Source: Gemmatimonadota bacterium (lineage in GTDB: Bacteria > Latescibacterota > UBA2968 > UBA8231). From it: a DNA stretch of 64,000 nt. Where the stretch lies: positions 1 through 64,000 of the forward strand of contig JABHDC010000028.1 of the NCBI GenBank assembly GCA_018673255.1. The letters run 5' to 3'. The notes under the pieces were generated by a model. The model was not told the origin of the DNA and did not search any database. It was given only the letters and a program-made list of their open reading frames with translations. Within the stretch, counting starts at the first letter, position 1. Each line of letters begins with the position of its first letter. Below are positions 7,617 through 17,382 of this stretch, in pieces. The position numbers and the translations under genes are program-made.

Positions 7617-10600
7617 ATGCTGATCCACCGTGATCGACAGCCCCATCTCATTTTTCTGGTGATGTCTCTGCTGGTGCTGACCAGCGTCGGAGTCGCCCCG
7701 ACATGGGCACGTCCCTTCCGCTGCGCCGCGCAGACGCCTGAAGGTGGCCTGCCCGCCGCCGCGCGCCCAGCGACAGCTGCAGCAACGACGACAACTCATC
7801 ATGAGGCGATCGTCATCTTCGCCCACTTTGCTGACGAAAATCACCCTGCCACGCCACCTGCCTGGGCGGCTGGCCTGCTCGACCCGGATCGGCCGGGATC
7901 TGTCGCTCATTTCTACGACGATATGTCCATCGGCCGACACCAGCTACGCGGCCAGGTCGCCACACAGCGATATGCGTCATCCGCCCCGGCCCAGACCTAT
8001 GTGTCCACGGATGCCGAATTGAAGGGCGATTTCGGCCGTTTCACACTCGACATCCTGCAGCAGGCCGATGCCGACATCGACTTCTCGAACTTCGACAACG
8101 ATGGACCGGATGGGCTTCCCAACTCTGGGGACGATGATGGTGTGGTGGATGTCGTCTTCATCAATGTCGCCACCGTACCGGCCGGTTTCCTCCTGCGCGA
8201 AGCGACAGGCATTGCGGATCTGGGGTTCGAGTCATCCTTCGTGACCAACGATTCAGGGATCGGTGGCACGCAGATCAGGATTGCCCCGGACAGTGGCACG
8301 CTGCAGGAATCGCCGGGGGAATCTCTCACGGCCGGCACCATGGCCCACGAATACGGGCATATCCTCGGCTTGCCGGATCTGTTCGATGTACAGTGGACCG
8401 GTTCCCCCACCGATCCGGCGCAGGATTCGGCCCGCATCGGACGCTGGGGCCTGATGGGTTGGGGCGCATTGGGCTGGGAGGGGGCGCCAGGGCCAAACAG
8501 CCTGTCCGCGTGGAGCCGACTGCGGCTGGGCTGGGCACAGGTCCTGGAGCAGACATCGATCGAAGCAGAAGTGGAACTGGAGCCAGTCGGCAGAGCCGGC
8601 CAGATGGGCCGCGTTCCCCTCAATGGCAATGAGTATTTCCTGCTGGAATACCGACGCCGCGATGCCTCACACTACGACCGCGGTATTCCCGGTGAAGGCC
8701 TGCTCATCTGGCACGTGCGGCGAGCCGTCGTCGAGGGCGAAGTGGCCTTCTGGTGGGACATCGACCTTGAGTGTGCCGATGGCCTGTGGCAGGACGCCGG
8801 GTTTCCCACCGGCCAGCAAGCAGCGCCGGCTTCAGGCGACGACAATCTGGATTTCTGGGCTCATGATGCAGACTACGCCTCGCGACATTCCGGCAATCAG
8901 GGAGATGCGACTGATCTCTTCGATGGCATGGCCTCTTCTCGCTTTGCAGCCGACACCAATCCTGCCGCCATCAGCACCGATGGAGAAACGCAGATCGCCG
9001 TGGAGGAGATCGCCCTCCACGAGGATCGTGCCGTGTTCATCGTTCGCAGTAGCCCCCCTATTCTGCACCTGAGCGATGTCACACCACGCAGTCCGCGCGT
9101 GACGGCGGGGACGCCCATGGCCATCACCTTCAGGCTCGCCAACCTCTCGGGCGCGCCCGCATCAGATCTGCGGGCATCGGTGCACACTCTGGACAAGACG
9201 CTCGAGATCCTCACCCCTGAGATGGAATTGTATCCACTGCCGGGTGGCGCCAGCTCGGTCGGCCGGGGTGTCGGGCCAGAGGGATTCCCCAAACTGCGCT
9301 TCCCAGAGGATCTGCCCGCTGAACATGCAGCCTCTGTCGAACTGACGATCTATTCGGGTGATGCCCCCGTTGCCACAGCCACGATCAACGTCACTGGCAT
9401 CCCGAGCCACGAGATTGCCGTGCAGGTGTCGGATGAGCAGAACCCGGTGCCCGACGTCGATGTGATCCTGACGGAGGGTGGCTCGACAAGTGACCTCTTC
9501 TACCAGACGCGGGTGGCCACCGACAGCACGGGTAGTGCCAGCTTCCATGTGCCGACGGGCAGTTACACGGTGCGGGCGGTGCCCCACAGAGACGGACCAT
9601 TCGGGCAGGTGGAGATCCGTGACATCTGGATCGATACCGACAAGAGTTTCTCGATCGACCTGCCACGAGCCTACACCGTAAGCGGCGTCGTACGATTGTC
9701 GAATGAGGCACCGGCGGGCGGCCAGTATGTCGTGTTTCAGGGGGCAAACTTGCGGTATCACTACGCGTATACCGAATCGCCTGGGAACTACAGGATCAAG
9801 TTGCCCGCCGGTATCTACGACGTCCGTACCCAGCCTGCAGGTGGCGGAGGCGGAACAACGCAGGATCACGGCCGAATTGAGATTCTGGGAGCGACCACAC
9901 TGGATCTCCAGCTCCAACCGGGTGCCCAAGTGACCCTGCGCATTGTGGACGAGGACGGAACCTGGGTGAATGGCGTACGCGTCTATGCCACGACCTCCGG
10001 TCAGAACCTGACCGTAGCGAGCGTTGCGACCGGCATGGACAGAGATGCCCGACTCGAGCTCCTGCCCGGTCTCTACGATCTGAACCTGAGTGGCGTGCCG
10101 CCCCCCTACCTGCCGCCAACGTCAGTCGAGTCAATCGAGATTCTCACCGATACGACGATTACCATCCTATTGCAGCGGGGCCTCCTCGTCACCGGCCTCC
10201 TCGTCGATGAAGACGGTCAGGAGGTGCAGTGGCCGTCGGATGCAAATTACAATGCCAGCTTCTACATCGTCGGTGCGGCCGGCTTCTTTGACGGGTCTCT
10301 GCATCGGGAACCCAGCCGCTTCGAATTGGGCGTCCTGCCGGGCGCCTACAATGGCCAACTCAATGTCTATTCGAGTTTCGGCGGAGACGATTTTCCCTTC
10401 CCTTCGCAACCCCTTGGCGAGATCGATATCGAAAGTGATACGACACTCACTTTCGTCCTGGCCGCAGGTGTGAAGCTTGAAGGGCGGATCGATGGTTACC
10501 ACAATCGTGGCCCAGACAGCTACGATCGGATCGAGCTAAGAGAGTCCTCGGGTGCTTATGCTTCCACCTTCGTACGATCCAACGGCAGCTTTACCACACG

Positions 10601-11858
10601 CCTCCTGCCCGGCCTGTACACAACTCGAATCATCTTCAATTCGGGTGAAGCATTGCCACCCTCTCAGACGCTTGCCACGATCGATGTTCGGCAGGACACG
10701 ACGGTGATCTGGCATCTGATGGATGACGAACTCGTTAGGGGACAACTCGTAGATATCACTGGACTCCCTGTTCCGAATGTCAGACTCCAAGCGATCTCGA
10801 CGACCATCAACGGCGAGCAGATCAGCAATTCATCAACGACCGTGCAGGATGGAACATTTAGTCTCAGACTGCCGGATGGACGCTATGCCGTCCAGATGTC
10901 GCGAGTTTCGGCACTACAACAGGTCTCAACTTCCTGGCAACTCCCGGTGCTGGACGTCCCCCCTCTGGCACCTCCCGTCTTCACCATCCCCAGTGGCGCC
11001 ATTCTGAGGATGATCGTGACCGACGACAACGGCCTCCACCGCTCGGCGGAAGTGAGCCTCCATGAAGGCACCTTCCTTCTGGCAGACGCAGCGACAGAGC
11101 TGCTCAGGAGGCCTCTTGTCGAGAGCCACATCGAGGAATTGGGGGCGGTTGAGATCGAACTGGCACCCGGCCGATACTACGCCATCATCGGGGAGCTGTG
11201 GGCTGGATCTCTGCCTCTCTACCACAAAGTCGTGCCAAGCCTTGTCATCAGCGACCAAACCACCCTCGGTGCCACCTTTGCCCCTCCTCTGATCGGTGCC
11301 AACCTGTCAGGCAATCTTCTTGACACCGATGGCGAACCGCTTAGTTCGGCCATCATAGTGGTCTATGACGCAGAGACGGGGATTCTGGCGGAAACACTTG
11401 GCTCGGTCGGCAGCTACACCATGCCCCTGCCAGCGGGCACGTACGAAATCGCGCTGCTGACATCGATCGATGGCGAGTTCGACCTCGCCTATCTGGGCGG
11501 CCCCATCGAGGTACAACAGGACCGCGTCTTCGACATCCGTCTCGGCACGGGTACCGCGGTCGATCTTCAGGCTGCCCCGGACCGCTTCGCCCTGGAGCAG
11601 AACTACCCGAATCCCTTCAATGCCAGCACGCTCATCGAGTTCTCGATTCCGGCAGCTGGAGATGTGCGTCTCGAGCTTTTCGATCTGCTTGGCCAGCGCG
11701 TGCGCAAACTGCTGGTGGGCCAGCTGCCAGCCGGATCTGCCACGCTCTACTGGGATGGGACTGACGACGCTGGTCGTGCCGTGGCCAGTGGCATCTACCT
11801 CTATCGCCTCACCACACCTGTGCAGTCGTCATCGAAGAAGATGCTGCTGATCAGGTAG
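7617..11858 (+). CDS. M6-family (immune inhibitor A-like) metalloprotease with eight beta-sandwich repeats and T9SS-type sorting domain
   Basis: This large secreted protease has 1413 residues. A signal peptide covers about residues 1-31 (ending TWARP). The M6 catalytic domain spans about 60-500, with the zinc motif HEYGH at 244-248 followed by GLPD, and Asp-rich calcium-type loops (FDNDGPDGLPNSGDDDG) near 159-174. From about 590 to 1310 there are eight tandem modules of 80-100 residues resembling carboxypeptidase regulatory/Cna-B sandwiches. Each ends in a P-G-x-Y type turn (PTGSYTV, PAGIYDV, LPGLYDL, LPDGRYAV, PAGTYEI). Residues from about 1324 form a FlgD-like sorting domain (NYPNPFNAS to MLLIR). 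Its likely role is extracellular, surface-attached proteolysis. It is preceded by two small hairpins. No accessory genes for type IX export lie in this window. Confidence 0.85.
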   Translation: MLIHRDRQPHLIFLVMSLLVLTSVGVAPTWARPFRCAAQTPEGGLPAAARPATAAATTTTHHEAIVIFAHFADENHPATPPAWAAGLLDPDRPGSVAHFYDDMSIGRHQLRGQVATQRYASSAPAQTYVSTDAELKGDFGRFTLDILQQADADIDFSNFDNDGPDGLPNSGDDDGVVDVVFINVATVPAGFLLREATGIADLGFESSFVTNDSGIGGTQIRIAPDSGTLQESPGESLTAGTMAHEYGHILGLPDLFDVQWTGSPTDPAQDSARIGRWGLMGWGALGWEGAPGPNSLSAWSRLRLGWAQVLEQTSIEAEVELEPVGRAGQMGRVPLNGNEYFLLEYRRRDASHYDRGIPGEGLLIWHVRRAVVEGEVAFWWDIDLECADGLWQDAGFPTGQQAAPASGDDNLDFWAHDADYASRHSGNQGDATDLFDGMASSRFAADTNPAAISTDGETQIAVEEIALHEDRAVFIVRSSPPILHLSDVTPRSPRVTAGTPMAITFRLANLSGAPASDLRASVHTLDKTLEILTPEMELYPLPGGASSVGRGVGPEGFPKLRFPEDLPAEHAASVELTIYSGDAPVATATINVTGIPSHEIAVQVSDEQNPVPDVDVILTEGGSTSDLFYQTRVATDSTGSASFHVPTGSYTVRAVPHRDGPFGQVEIRDIWIDTDKSFSIDLPRAYTVSGVVRLSNEAPAGGQYVVFQGANLRYHYAYTESPGNYRIKLPAGIYDVRTQPAGGGGGTTQDHGRIEILGATTLDLQLQPGAQVTLRIVDEDGTWVNGVRVYATTSGQNLTVASVATGMDRDARLELLPGLYDLNLSGVPPPYLPPTSVESIEILTDTTITILLQRGLLVTGLLVDEDGQEVQWPSDANYNASFYIVGAAGFFDGSLHREPSRFELGVLPGAYNGQLNVYSSFGGDDFPFPSQPLGEIDIESDTTLTFVLAAGVKLEGRIDGYHNRGPDSYDRIELRESSGAYASTFVRSNGSFTTRLLPGLYTTRIIFNSGEALPPSQTLATIDVRQDTTVIWHLMDDELVRGQLVDITGLPVPNVRLQAISTTINGEQISNSSTTVQDGTFSLRLPDGRYAVQMSRVSALQQVSTSWQLPVLDVPPLAPPVFTIPSGAILRMIVTDDNGLHRSAEVSLHEGTFLLADAATELLRRPLVESHIEELGAVEIELAPGRYYAIIGELWAGSLPLYHKVVPSLVISDQTTLGATFAPPLIGANLSGNLLDTDGEPLSSAIIVVYDAETGILAETLGSVGSYTMPLPAGTYEIALLTSIDGEFDLAYLGGPIEVQQDRVFDIRLGTGTAVDLQAAPDRFALEQNYPNPFNASTLIEFSIPAAGDVRLELFDLLGQRVRKLLVGQLPAGSATLYWDGTDDAGRAVASGIYLYRLTTPVQSSSKKMLLIR

Positions 11859-11880
11859 CCCCCACGAACCTTTCTCACTT

Positions 11881-11909
11881 TTGGCGGATCCTGGCGTACA
11901 CTCTATACC
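11881..11909 (+). promoter_or_regulatory. Sigma70-like promoter for the DEAD-box helicase gene
   Basis: TTGGCG (11881-11886), a 17-bp spacer, then TATACC (11904-11909). Each box matches four of six consensus positions. The start codon at 11965 would follow a leader of about 50 nt. It sits in the only gap between the M6 protease and the helicase. Confidence 0.4.
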
Positions 11910-11964
11910 AGGCCGCTGCCGTGTGTGCATCGGCGATCTCCCGATGAGAAAGTGACGTTGTCCC

Positions 11965-14028
11965 ATGGCAGCAGAGCGTACCGTGGCATTTCAGGACCTG
12001 TCCCTGACCGAACCCGTCCTGAAGGCACTGGCCGATGTCGGCTACGAAATCCCCACACCTATTCAGGCTCGGACGATCCCTCTCGTATTGGAGGGTCGCG
12101 ATGTGCTGGGCCAGGCGCAGACCGGCACAGGCAAGACGGCCGCATTCGCTCTGCCCCTGCTGTCACGAATCGACGTCAAACGTCGTGAAGTGCAGGTCCT
12201 GGTGCTGGCACCGACGCGAGAACTGGCGATTCAGGTCGCCGAGGCCTTCCAGCGATACGCCACCCACATAAAGGACTTCCACGTCCTGCCCATCTATGGC
12301 GGTCAGGCCTATGACGGGCAGCTGCGTGGCCTGCGGCGCGGTGTGCACGTCGTGGTGGGTACGCCCGGTCGGGTGATGGATCACATGCGGCGCAAGACGC
12401 TGCGACTCGATAAGCTCAGCTGCCTGGTCCTGGATGAGGCCGACGAGATGCTGAAAATGGGCTTCATCGATGATGTCGACTGGATCCTACAGCAAACGCC
12501 AGCGGAGCGTCAGACGGCCCTGTTCTCGGCGACCCTGCCCGAACCGATCCGCCGCATCGCCGCCCGTCATCTGCGCAATCCCGAGCATGTCGAGATCACC
12601 GAGAAGACGACGATCGCCGACACGATCAGCCAGCATCACTGGATGGTCAGTGGCAAAGAGCACAAGGTCGACGCCCTCACGCGAATCCTCGAGGCGGAGC
12701 CCTTCGACGGCGTTCTCATTTTCGTGCGTACGCGGACAATGACCGTCGAACTGGCCGAGAAACTCGAGGCACGCGGATACGCCAGCTCACCGTTGAGCGG
12801 AGAGATGGCGCAGCATCGCCGTGAGAAGACTGTAGACCAGCTCAAGCGGGGGAAACTCGATATTCTCGTCGCCACCGACGTGGCGGCGCGAGGGCTGGAC
12901 ATCGATCGCATCAGTCACGTGATCAATTTTGATATCCCGCACGATCCGGAGTCCTACATCCACCGTATCGGTCGCACGGGAAGAGCCGGACGATCAGGCA
13001 AGACCATCCTGTTTGTGGCACCTCGCGAGCGACGCCTGCTCTTCGCGATTCAGCGTGCCACGCAACAGAAGATTCCGCTGCTGGAACTGCCTTCGCCGAA
13101 GACGATCAACGACCAGCGTATCGCCCGCTTCATGCAGTCTGTGACAGATGTATTGGCCACGGAGGATCTCGGGGTCTTTCACATGATCCTGGAGCAGTAT
13201 CGGCAGGAGCACAATGTGCCCGCCCTCGACATCGCCGCGGCACTGGCCAAAATGGTGCGGGGCGATGAGCCCCTGTTGCTGGCCGCCGATGTCGATCACA
13301 ATCGGCGAGGCACCCCTCGCACAACGACCGCTCGCCCCCCATCAGAGCGCTCACAGCAGGATCGGCCCAAAGCAGACCAGCCCCACACAGACCGGCCCAG
13401 GGCAGATCAGCCGAAGGCAGACCAACCGCAGGTTGACCAGCCCAAACCAGGTCACAAGACGTCGGACCAGCAGCCCGCCCAGCCTCAGACACGGGGCGAG
13501 GATCGTGCCCCAAGGGGTCACAAGGCTCGCAAGGAGGCGGAGCTTGCGAAGAACGCTCCGCCTCAGACACAGGGGGAGGACCGGGGCCCAGAGGATCACA
13601 AGGCTCGCAGGGAAGCGGATGCATCCAGTGAGTCACACGATGGATCGCCGGGCCGTCCCGCACCTGATCCGTCAGTGGGCATGGAACGTTTCCGCGCCGA
13701 GGTGGGCCGAACCCACGGTCTGAAGCCGGGAAATCTCGTGGGCGCTATCATCAACGAGGCAGTCCTCGACCCGAGCTACATCGGGCGCATCGACATCTTC
13801 GATGACTACTGCACCGTTGATCTGCCGGAAGGCATGGGACGCGATCTACTCAACGCCCTGAAAAAGGTGCGCGTCTGCGGCCAGCGTATGCGGCTCTCGC
13901 GCCTGGGCAGCGAGAAGAGGTTCAAAGGCAAGGGGAAGGGCAAAGGCTCCAAGGATCACAAAGGTTCGAAGCCCAGCCGCAAGCACAAACCCAGCAAACA
14001 TCGCAAGGGCAACAAACCGACGCGGTAG
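11965..14028 (+). CDS. deaD: DEAD-box ATP-dependent RNA helicase with DbpA-type RNA-binding tail
   Basis: The protein has 687 residues. Helicase motifs appear in order: TPIQ (31-34), AQTGTGKT (51-58), PTRELA (83-88), DEAD (157-160), SAT (188-190), ARGLDI near 308 and HRIGRTGR (333-340). This layout unwinds RNA duplexes with ATP and is typical of DeaD/CsdA in ribosome assembly and mRNA decay. Residues of about 450-570 form a low-complexity linker. It holds tandem D-Q-P/D-R-P repeats and a duplicated block of about 25 residues (EDRAPRGHKARKEAE and EDRGPEDHKARREAD). A DbpA RNA-binding domain follows (about 572-650: VGRTHGLKPGNLVGAIINE). The end is very Lys-rich. The gene converges with the one at 14056, 27 bp apart. 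Confidence 0.93.
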   Translation: MAAERTVAFQDLSLTEPVLKALADVGYEIPTPIQARTIPLVLEGRDVLGQAQTGTGKTAAFALPLLSRIDVKRREVQVLVLAPTRELAIQVAEAFQRYATHIKDFHVLPIYGGQAYDGQLRGLRRGVHVVVGTPGRVMDHMRRKTLRLDKLSCLVLDEADEMLKMGFIDDVDWILQQTPAERQTALFSATLPEPIRRIAARHLRNPEHVEITEKTTIADTISQHHWMVSGKEHKVDALTRILEAEPFDGVLIFVRTRTMTVELAEKLEARGYASSPLSGEMAQHRREKTVDQLKRGKLDILVATDVAARGLDIDRISHVINFDIPHDPESYIHRIGRTGRAGRSGKTILFVAPRERRLLFAIQRATQQKIPLLELPSPKTINDQRIARFMQSVTDVLATEDLGVFHMILEQYRQEHNVPALDIAAALAKMVRGDEPLLLAADVDHNRRGTPRTTTARPPSERSQQDRPKADQPHTDRPRADQPKADQPQVDQPKPGHKTSDQQPAQPQTRGEDRAPRGHKARKEAELAKNAPPQTQGEDRGPEDHKARREADASSESHDGSPGRPAPDPSVGMERFRAEVGRTHGLKPGNLVGAIINEAVLDPSYIGRIDIFDDYCTVDLPEGMGRDLLNALKKVRVCGQRMRLSRLGSEKRFKGKGKGKGSKDHKGSKPSRKHKPSKHRKGNKPTR

Positions 14029-14055
14029 TCCTCTGGGTCAGCTTGTCGTGTTCTA

Positions 14056-16023
14056 TCAGTACGGCGTCGAATAGGACGGCTCATTCACGTATCGCTGGGT
14101 CGCCAGATCCAGGCAGATCTCCATGGCCGGCGGCAATTCCACTTGCAGTCGGCCATTGGTGATCTCGCGGCGATGCATCTGCCGCGTGATCGGCTCGGCA
14201 CTGTATGTGCCCGCGTATCCGCCAAGATCCCCCGGCCACACACTGGTCCGCCCCTCCCAGTTCACACTCGTGAAGCGGTGCTCACCAAAAGCGCCGGCCT
14301 GTAACAGGACGGTGCGGGATTCGGTGGCACTCGTATTCACGAGTCGCACGATCGTTCGATCCGCTGCCAGTCCCTCTACCAGAGCGGCCACGTCCTGAGG
14401 TAGTCCTGATCGACGCCGCTCGACGTCGAAGTAGCGCACCCGGGCGTGCAGGAGCCCGCCATTGTAGATCGGCTGGGGCGCACCCATGGCCAGTTGAATC
14501 AGTGCCTCCGACGTCACCGGATTCCCCCATTGCCAGTGGTGGATGTGGTGTTGCGTGCCCACACTCCTGTCGGCGCGCGTCTGTGCCATGCGACGGCACA
14601 TCTGCTGATAGCTGGCCTGCTGGATACGCTCCGGATAGTCGGGATTCTCCCCGGCCAGATACTGCACCCATGGTTGCTCGTGACCGGAGTCGTGTTTGTC
14701 ACGGAAGGAGTGAACCTGGTTCCAGTCGTTCGCCTCTGCCTTCTGCAGCCGCTGAACACGCCCCCAATCATCTTCCCGCATCGACAGGTGCCACAGATAC
14801 ACCGGGTAGAGGGCACCCATGGGCATCCAGTCAAACCAGCCCGCATCGCCGTATCGATACGGCACGAGGAAGGTCTTCTCGCCGGGCGGAATCGCATCGA
14901 GTTGCTCCTGCCAGTTGGCGCGCACACTCATGTGTTCGTCCTGAGGATCCCGCATCTCGCCCTTCTCGAAGATGCGATCCATCTGCTGTCGTGGCAGATC
15001 CAGAAAGCGATCATCACGTGTCAGCAGATAGGCATTGGCACCGGCATCGACCGTAGCGAAGTGCATGGTGAGGAACCCATGCGGAAAGGTCCAGCCATAC
15101 CGGCCGCCGTACCACTTGCCATCGACGAACTCACCCACCTTGCCCGAGGGCCCGACCTGATCGGGCAGCAGACCATCATTCGCCTGCGCCCGCTTGATCC
15201 AGGCCTGTGTGTATTCCACGACCCAGTCGCGGTACTTCTCTTCACCGGTCATGAGGAAGGCATTCGTCATCATCGAGGTGATGGCGAGATTGGCAGGTGC
15301 ATCGCCGGTCTTCCAACGCTCCTGCATGGCCACAGCCATGCGTTGAGCATTGGCAGGATCCGCCAGATCCTGCACCGACTCAATGCCCGGTAGATCGAAG
15401 AAGGGCAGCCCGTAGGGCTCCATCGTCGTACCCACCGGACTGTAAGGTCTGGGATCACCCGCCCCATCGGTGACGATCGCACCCTTGCTGCCATTGAGCC
15501 CGGACAGCACCAGTTTGCGCTCCGGATCGTAGTTGATCGCCTCCGGGTCCTCGTTGAGATAGAAGCCGGCGAAACGGCGCGCTCGCTCTTCCCGTCGCTC
15601 ACCCCCGGGTCGGGCAAGGCAGAGGTGATAGAAGAGAACATCTGCCTCCGACTGGTGCATCTGATCTTCGCGGAAACCGTACTCCTTGTGGTAGGAGCCC
15701 AGTCGCATCAACTGCTTCACGACAGCCTCGTACTGGTGCTCGGCCAACGACAGCAGATGCTCGCCCCCGCCCATCAGATACACGAGAGGCCAGTTGAAGA
15801 AGGGCTCGAAGTAGTCGTCGGGAGATCCACCACCCCAGGCGTCGTCCCAAATGAATTCGCCTGTGAGTTCGCCTCTGGACTCGCCGCCGGACTCGTCATT
15901 TGGGCGAGTGAAGTGAGCCAGGTAGGGCTCGACGACCTCGTCCATGGTGGCCAGCAGTTTGCGCTGCCAGAGTGCCCAGGAGGGCATCTGTTCGGCGGGA
16001 ACATCCGCGGTGAGTTGCGACAT
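14056..16023 (-). CDS. Uncharacterised large protein, probable (alpha/alpha) barrel, glycosidase-like
   Basis: The 655-residue protein has no signal peptide. The start ATG at 16023 follows GGAAGGA at good spacing. The pattern of long helices with aromatic and Gly turns (FFNWPLVYLMGGGEH, YGGRYGWTFPHGFLT, HHIHHWQWGNPVTSEA) suggests an alpha/alpha toroid as in six-hairpin glycosidases or polysaccharide lyases. A C-terminal beta-sandwich runs from about residue 560 (IVRLVNTSATESRTVLLQ). The His-rich segment HHIHHW near 508 could bind metal. I do not recognise a named family, so the carbohydrate role is inference from fold-like features. Gene order on this strand, enolase-superfamily protein then this gene, would suit a catabolic unit. 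Confidence 0.6.
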   Translation of the reverse strand: MSQLTADVPAEQMPSWALWQRKLLATMDEVVEPYLAHFTRPNDESGGESRGELTGEFIWDDAWGGGSPDDYFEPFFNWPLVYLMGGGEHLLSLAEHQYEAVVKQLMRLGSYHKEYGFREDQMHQSEADVLFYHLCLARPGGERREERARRFAGFYLNEDPEAINYDPERKLVLSGLNGSKGAIVTDGAGDPRPYSPVGTTMEPYGLPFFDLPGIESVQDLADPANAQRMAVAMQERWKTGDAPANLAITSMMTNAFLMTGEEKYRDWVVEYTQAWIKRAQANDGLLPDQVGPSGKVGEFVDGKWYGGRYGWTFPHGFLTMHFATVDAGANAYLLTRDDRFLDLPRQQMDRIFEKGEMRDPQDEHMSVRANWQEQLDAIPPGEKTFLVPYRYGDAGWFDWMPMGALYPVYLWHLSMREDDWGRVQRLQKAEANDWNQVHSFRDKHDSGHEQPWVQYLAGENPDYPERIQQASYQQMCRRMAQTRADRSVGTQHHIHHWQWGNPVTSEALIQLAMGAPQPIYNGGLLHARVRYFDVERRRSGLPQDVAALVEGLAADRTIVRLVNTSATESRTVLLQAGAFGEHRFTSVNWEGRTSVWPGDLGGYAGTYSAEPITRQMHRREITNGRLQVELPPAMEICLDLATQRYVNEPSYSTPY

Positions 16024-16125
16024 GCTTCAATCCTTCCGGCCCGGCTGCGGGCATCGTTGGTGCGATGAAACTGTGGCGGATCGCTTCAGGGTGCGACCTT
16101 GACCAGGAGGGCCGCCGTCACGGTT

Positions 16126-17382
16126 TCATGCAAACACTGGCCCCTGCGTCGCTGCCAGGGTCTGAAGTTCGTCCCAGTCCTTGGAGCCGTCGTTTTCCAC
16201 GTATTCGAGTCGTGAACCGGCCTCGTGGATTGGCATGTTGCCATTGAGGGCATCCGTCCAGCACTGCTGGATGGTCGCATAGTACCGTCGACGCTCACCG
16301 GGCCACACCAGAGCCAGCAACAGGCGCAGGGGTGGATGCTCATAGGGTGGCTCCATGCGCAGACGCACGAGGGCATCCTCATCGATATCGATCCCGAGTC
16401 CAGGGCCCTCCGGGGTCTGAGCGTAACCGCCCTTGATCTTCAACGGGGTCGCCAGCAGGTCTTCCTCGTAGATATTCATGCAATTCACGGCGGGCCACTG
16501 GGCGTGACTGAGGACGGCCCCCAACTGCAAGGACAGGGCCGTCGTGATGCCCGTGCCGACAATCTGCAGGAAGAAGGGTTTGTCGAAGGCCGCCGCCTGG
16601 ATTCCCTGCTTCAGCACACCACCGACACCCCCGCCGACAACAAATCCATCGCAGACCTCGTCGCGCACGACGGTCGGAAAGGGCGGATTGCCGAAATGGT
16701 GGGCAATGGGCCGGGAGATCTTGCTTCGCAGTTGGCGATTGCCCTCGACATCAGCTTGCGGGATCGGCGATTCGTAGATGTCGACGATGGGATACTGATC
16801 CAGCCGTTGCAGTACCGGTGTGGCCCGGCTGGCATTCACCAGCATCTGGTTCCAGTCGATGTCGAGATGGTAATAGTCAGGCGTGGCATCGCGGACGGCT
16901 TCGACCTGAGCACAGATATCCCACCACGGACGTCCTTTGATCTTGTGCGATGTGTAGCCTCGGGATACCGCTTCGGTCGCTTCAGCTGCGAAATCCTCGG
17001 GCGACATATCGACATTCCACCAGGAGATCGGGCACCACTCTCGCACGCGGGGCAGATTGAAGAGCCGATAGGCGGGGACCTCGAGGGCCTTGCCGACCAG
17101 GTCGTAGATCGCCATCTGCAGTCCGGCGCCAAGAGAGTCATCGGCGAGAAAATCGACAGCGTTGGCCCCTTTGACTCGGGCGATCGCCTCGTCCGTCACC
17201 TTGCCCCACGTATAGTGGGGCATCGTTTCTCCGTAGCCAACGATGTCGGGCACATCGGTCGTGACGCGCACAACTTCGCTGATATCCCACTGATACTGTT
17301 CGCGCGCGCACCACACCTTGCAGCGCGGGGTGAATGGCACATGAACCGTAATCCTCTCGACATCCTTGATCGTAATCTTCAT
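16126..17382 (-). CDS. Mandelate racemase/muconate lactonising enzyme (enolase superfamily)
   Basis: The protein has 418 residues. The chosen start, ATG at 17382 (MKITIKDVERITVHVPF), leaves 61 bp after the upstream SDR gene; the longer in-frame start at 17487 would overlap that gene. The N-terminal capping domain is followed by a TIM barrel. The barrel has the K-x-K catalytic pair (HKIKGRPWW), first metal ligand Asp in HLDIDWNQ and second Glu in IYESPIP. Where most members place the third acidic ligand the sequence reads RPIAHHFGN, so His or Asn would have to substitute. Glucarate dehydratase is a known member using Asn. Expected chemistry is proton abstraction next to a carboxylate, for example sugar-acid dehydration. 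An operon with the SDR at 17444 is likely. Confidence 0.8.
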   Translation of the reverse strand: MKITIKDVERITVHVPFTPRCKVWCAREQYQWDISEVVRVTTDVPDIVGYGETMPHYTWGKVTDEAIARVKGANAVDFLADDSLGAGLQMAIYDLVGKALEVPAYRLFNLPRVREWCPISWWNVDMSPEDFAAEATEAVSRGYTSHKIKGRPWWDICAQVEAVRDATPDYYHLDIDWNQMLVNASRATPVLQRLDQYPIVDIYESPIPQADVEGNRQLRSKISRPIAHHFGNPPFPTVVRDEVCDGFVVGGGVGGVLKQGIQAAAFDKPFFLQIVGTGITTALSLQLGAVLSHAQWPAVNCMNIYEEDLLATPLKIKGGYAQTPEGPGLGIDIDEDALVRLRMEPPYEHPPLRLLLALVWPGERRRYYATIQQCWTDALNGNMPIHEAGSRLEYVENDGSKDWDELQTLAATQGPVFA

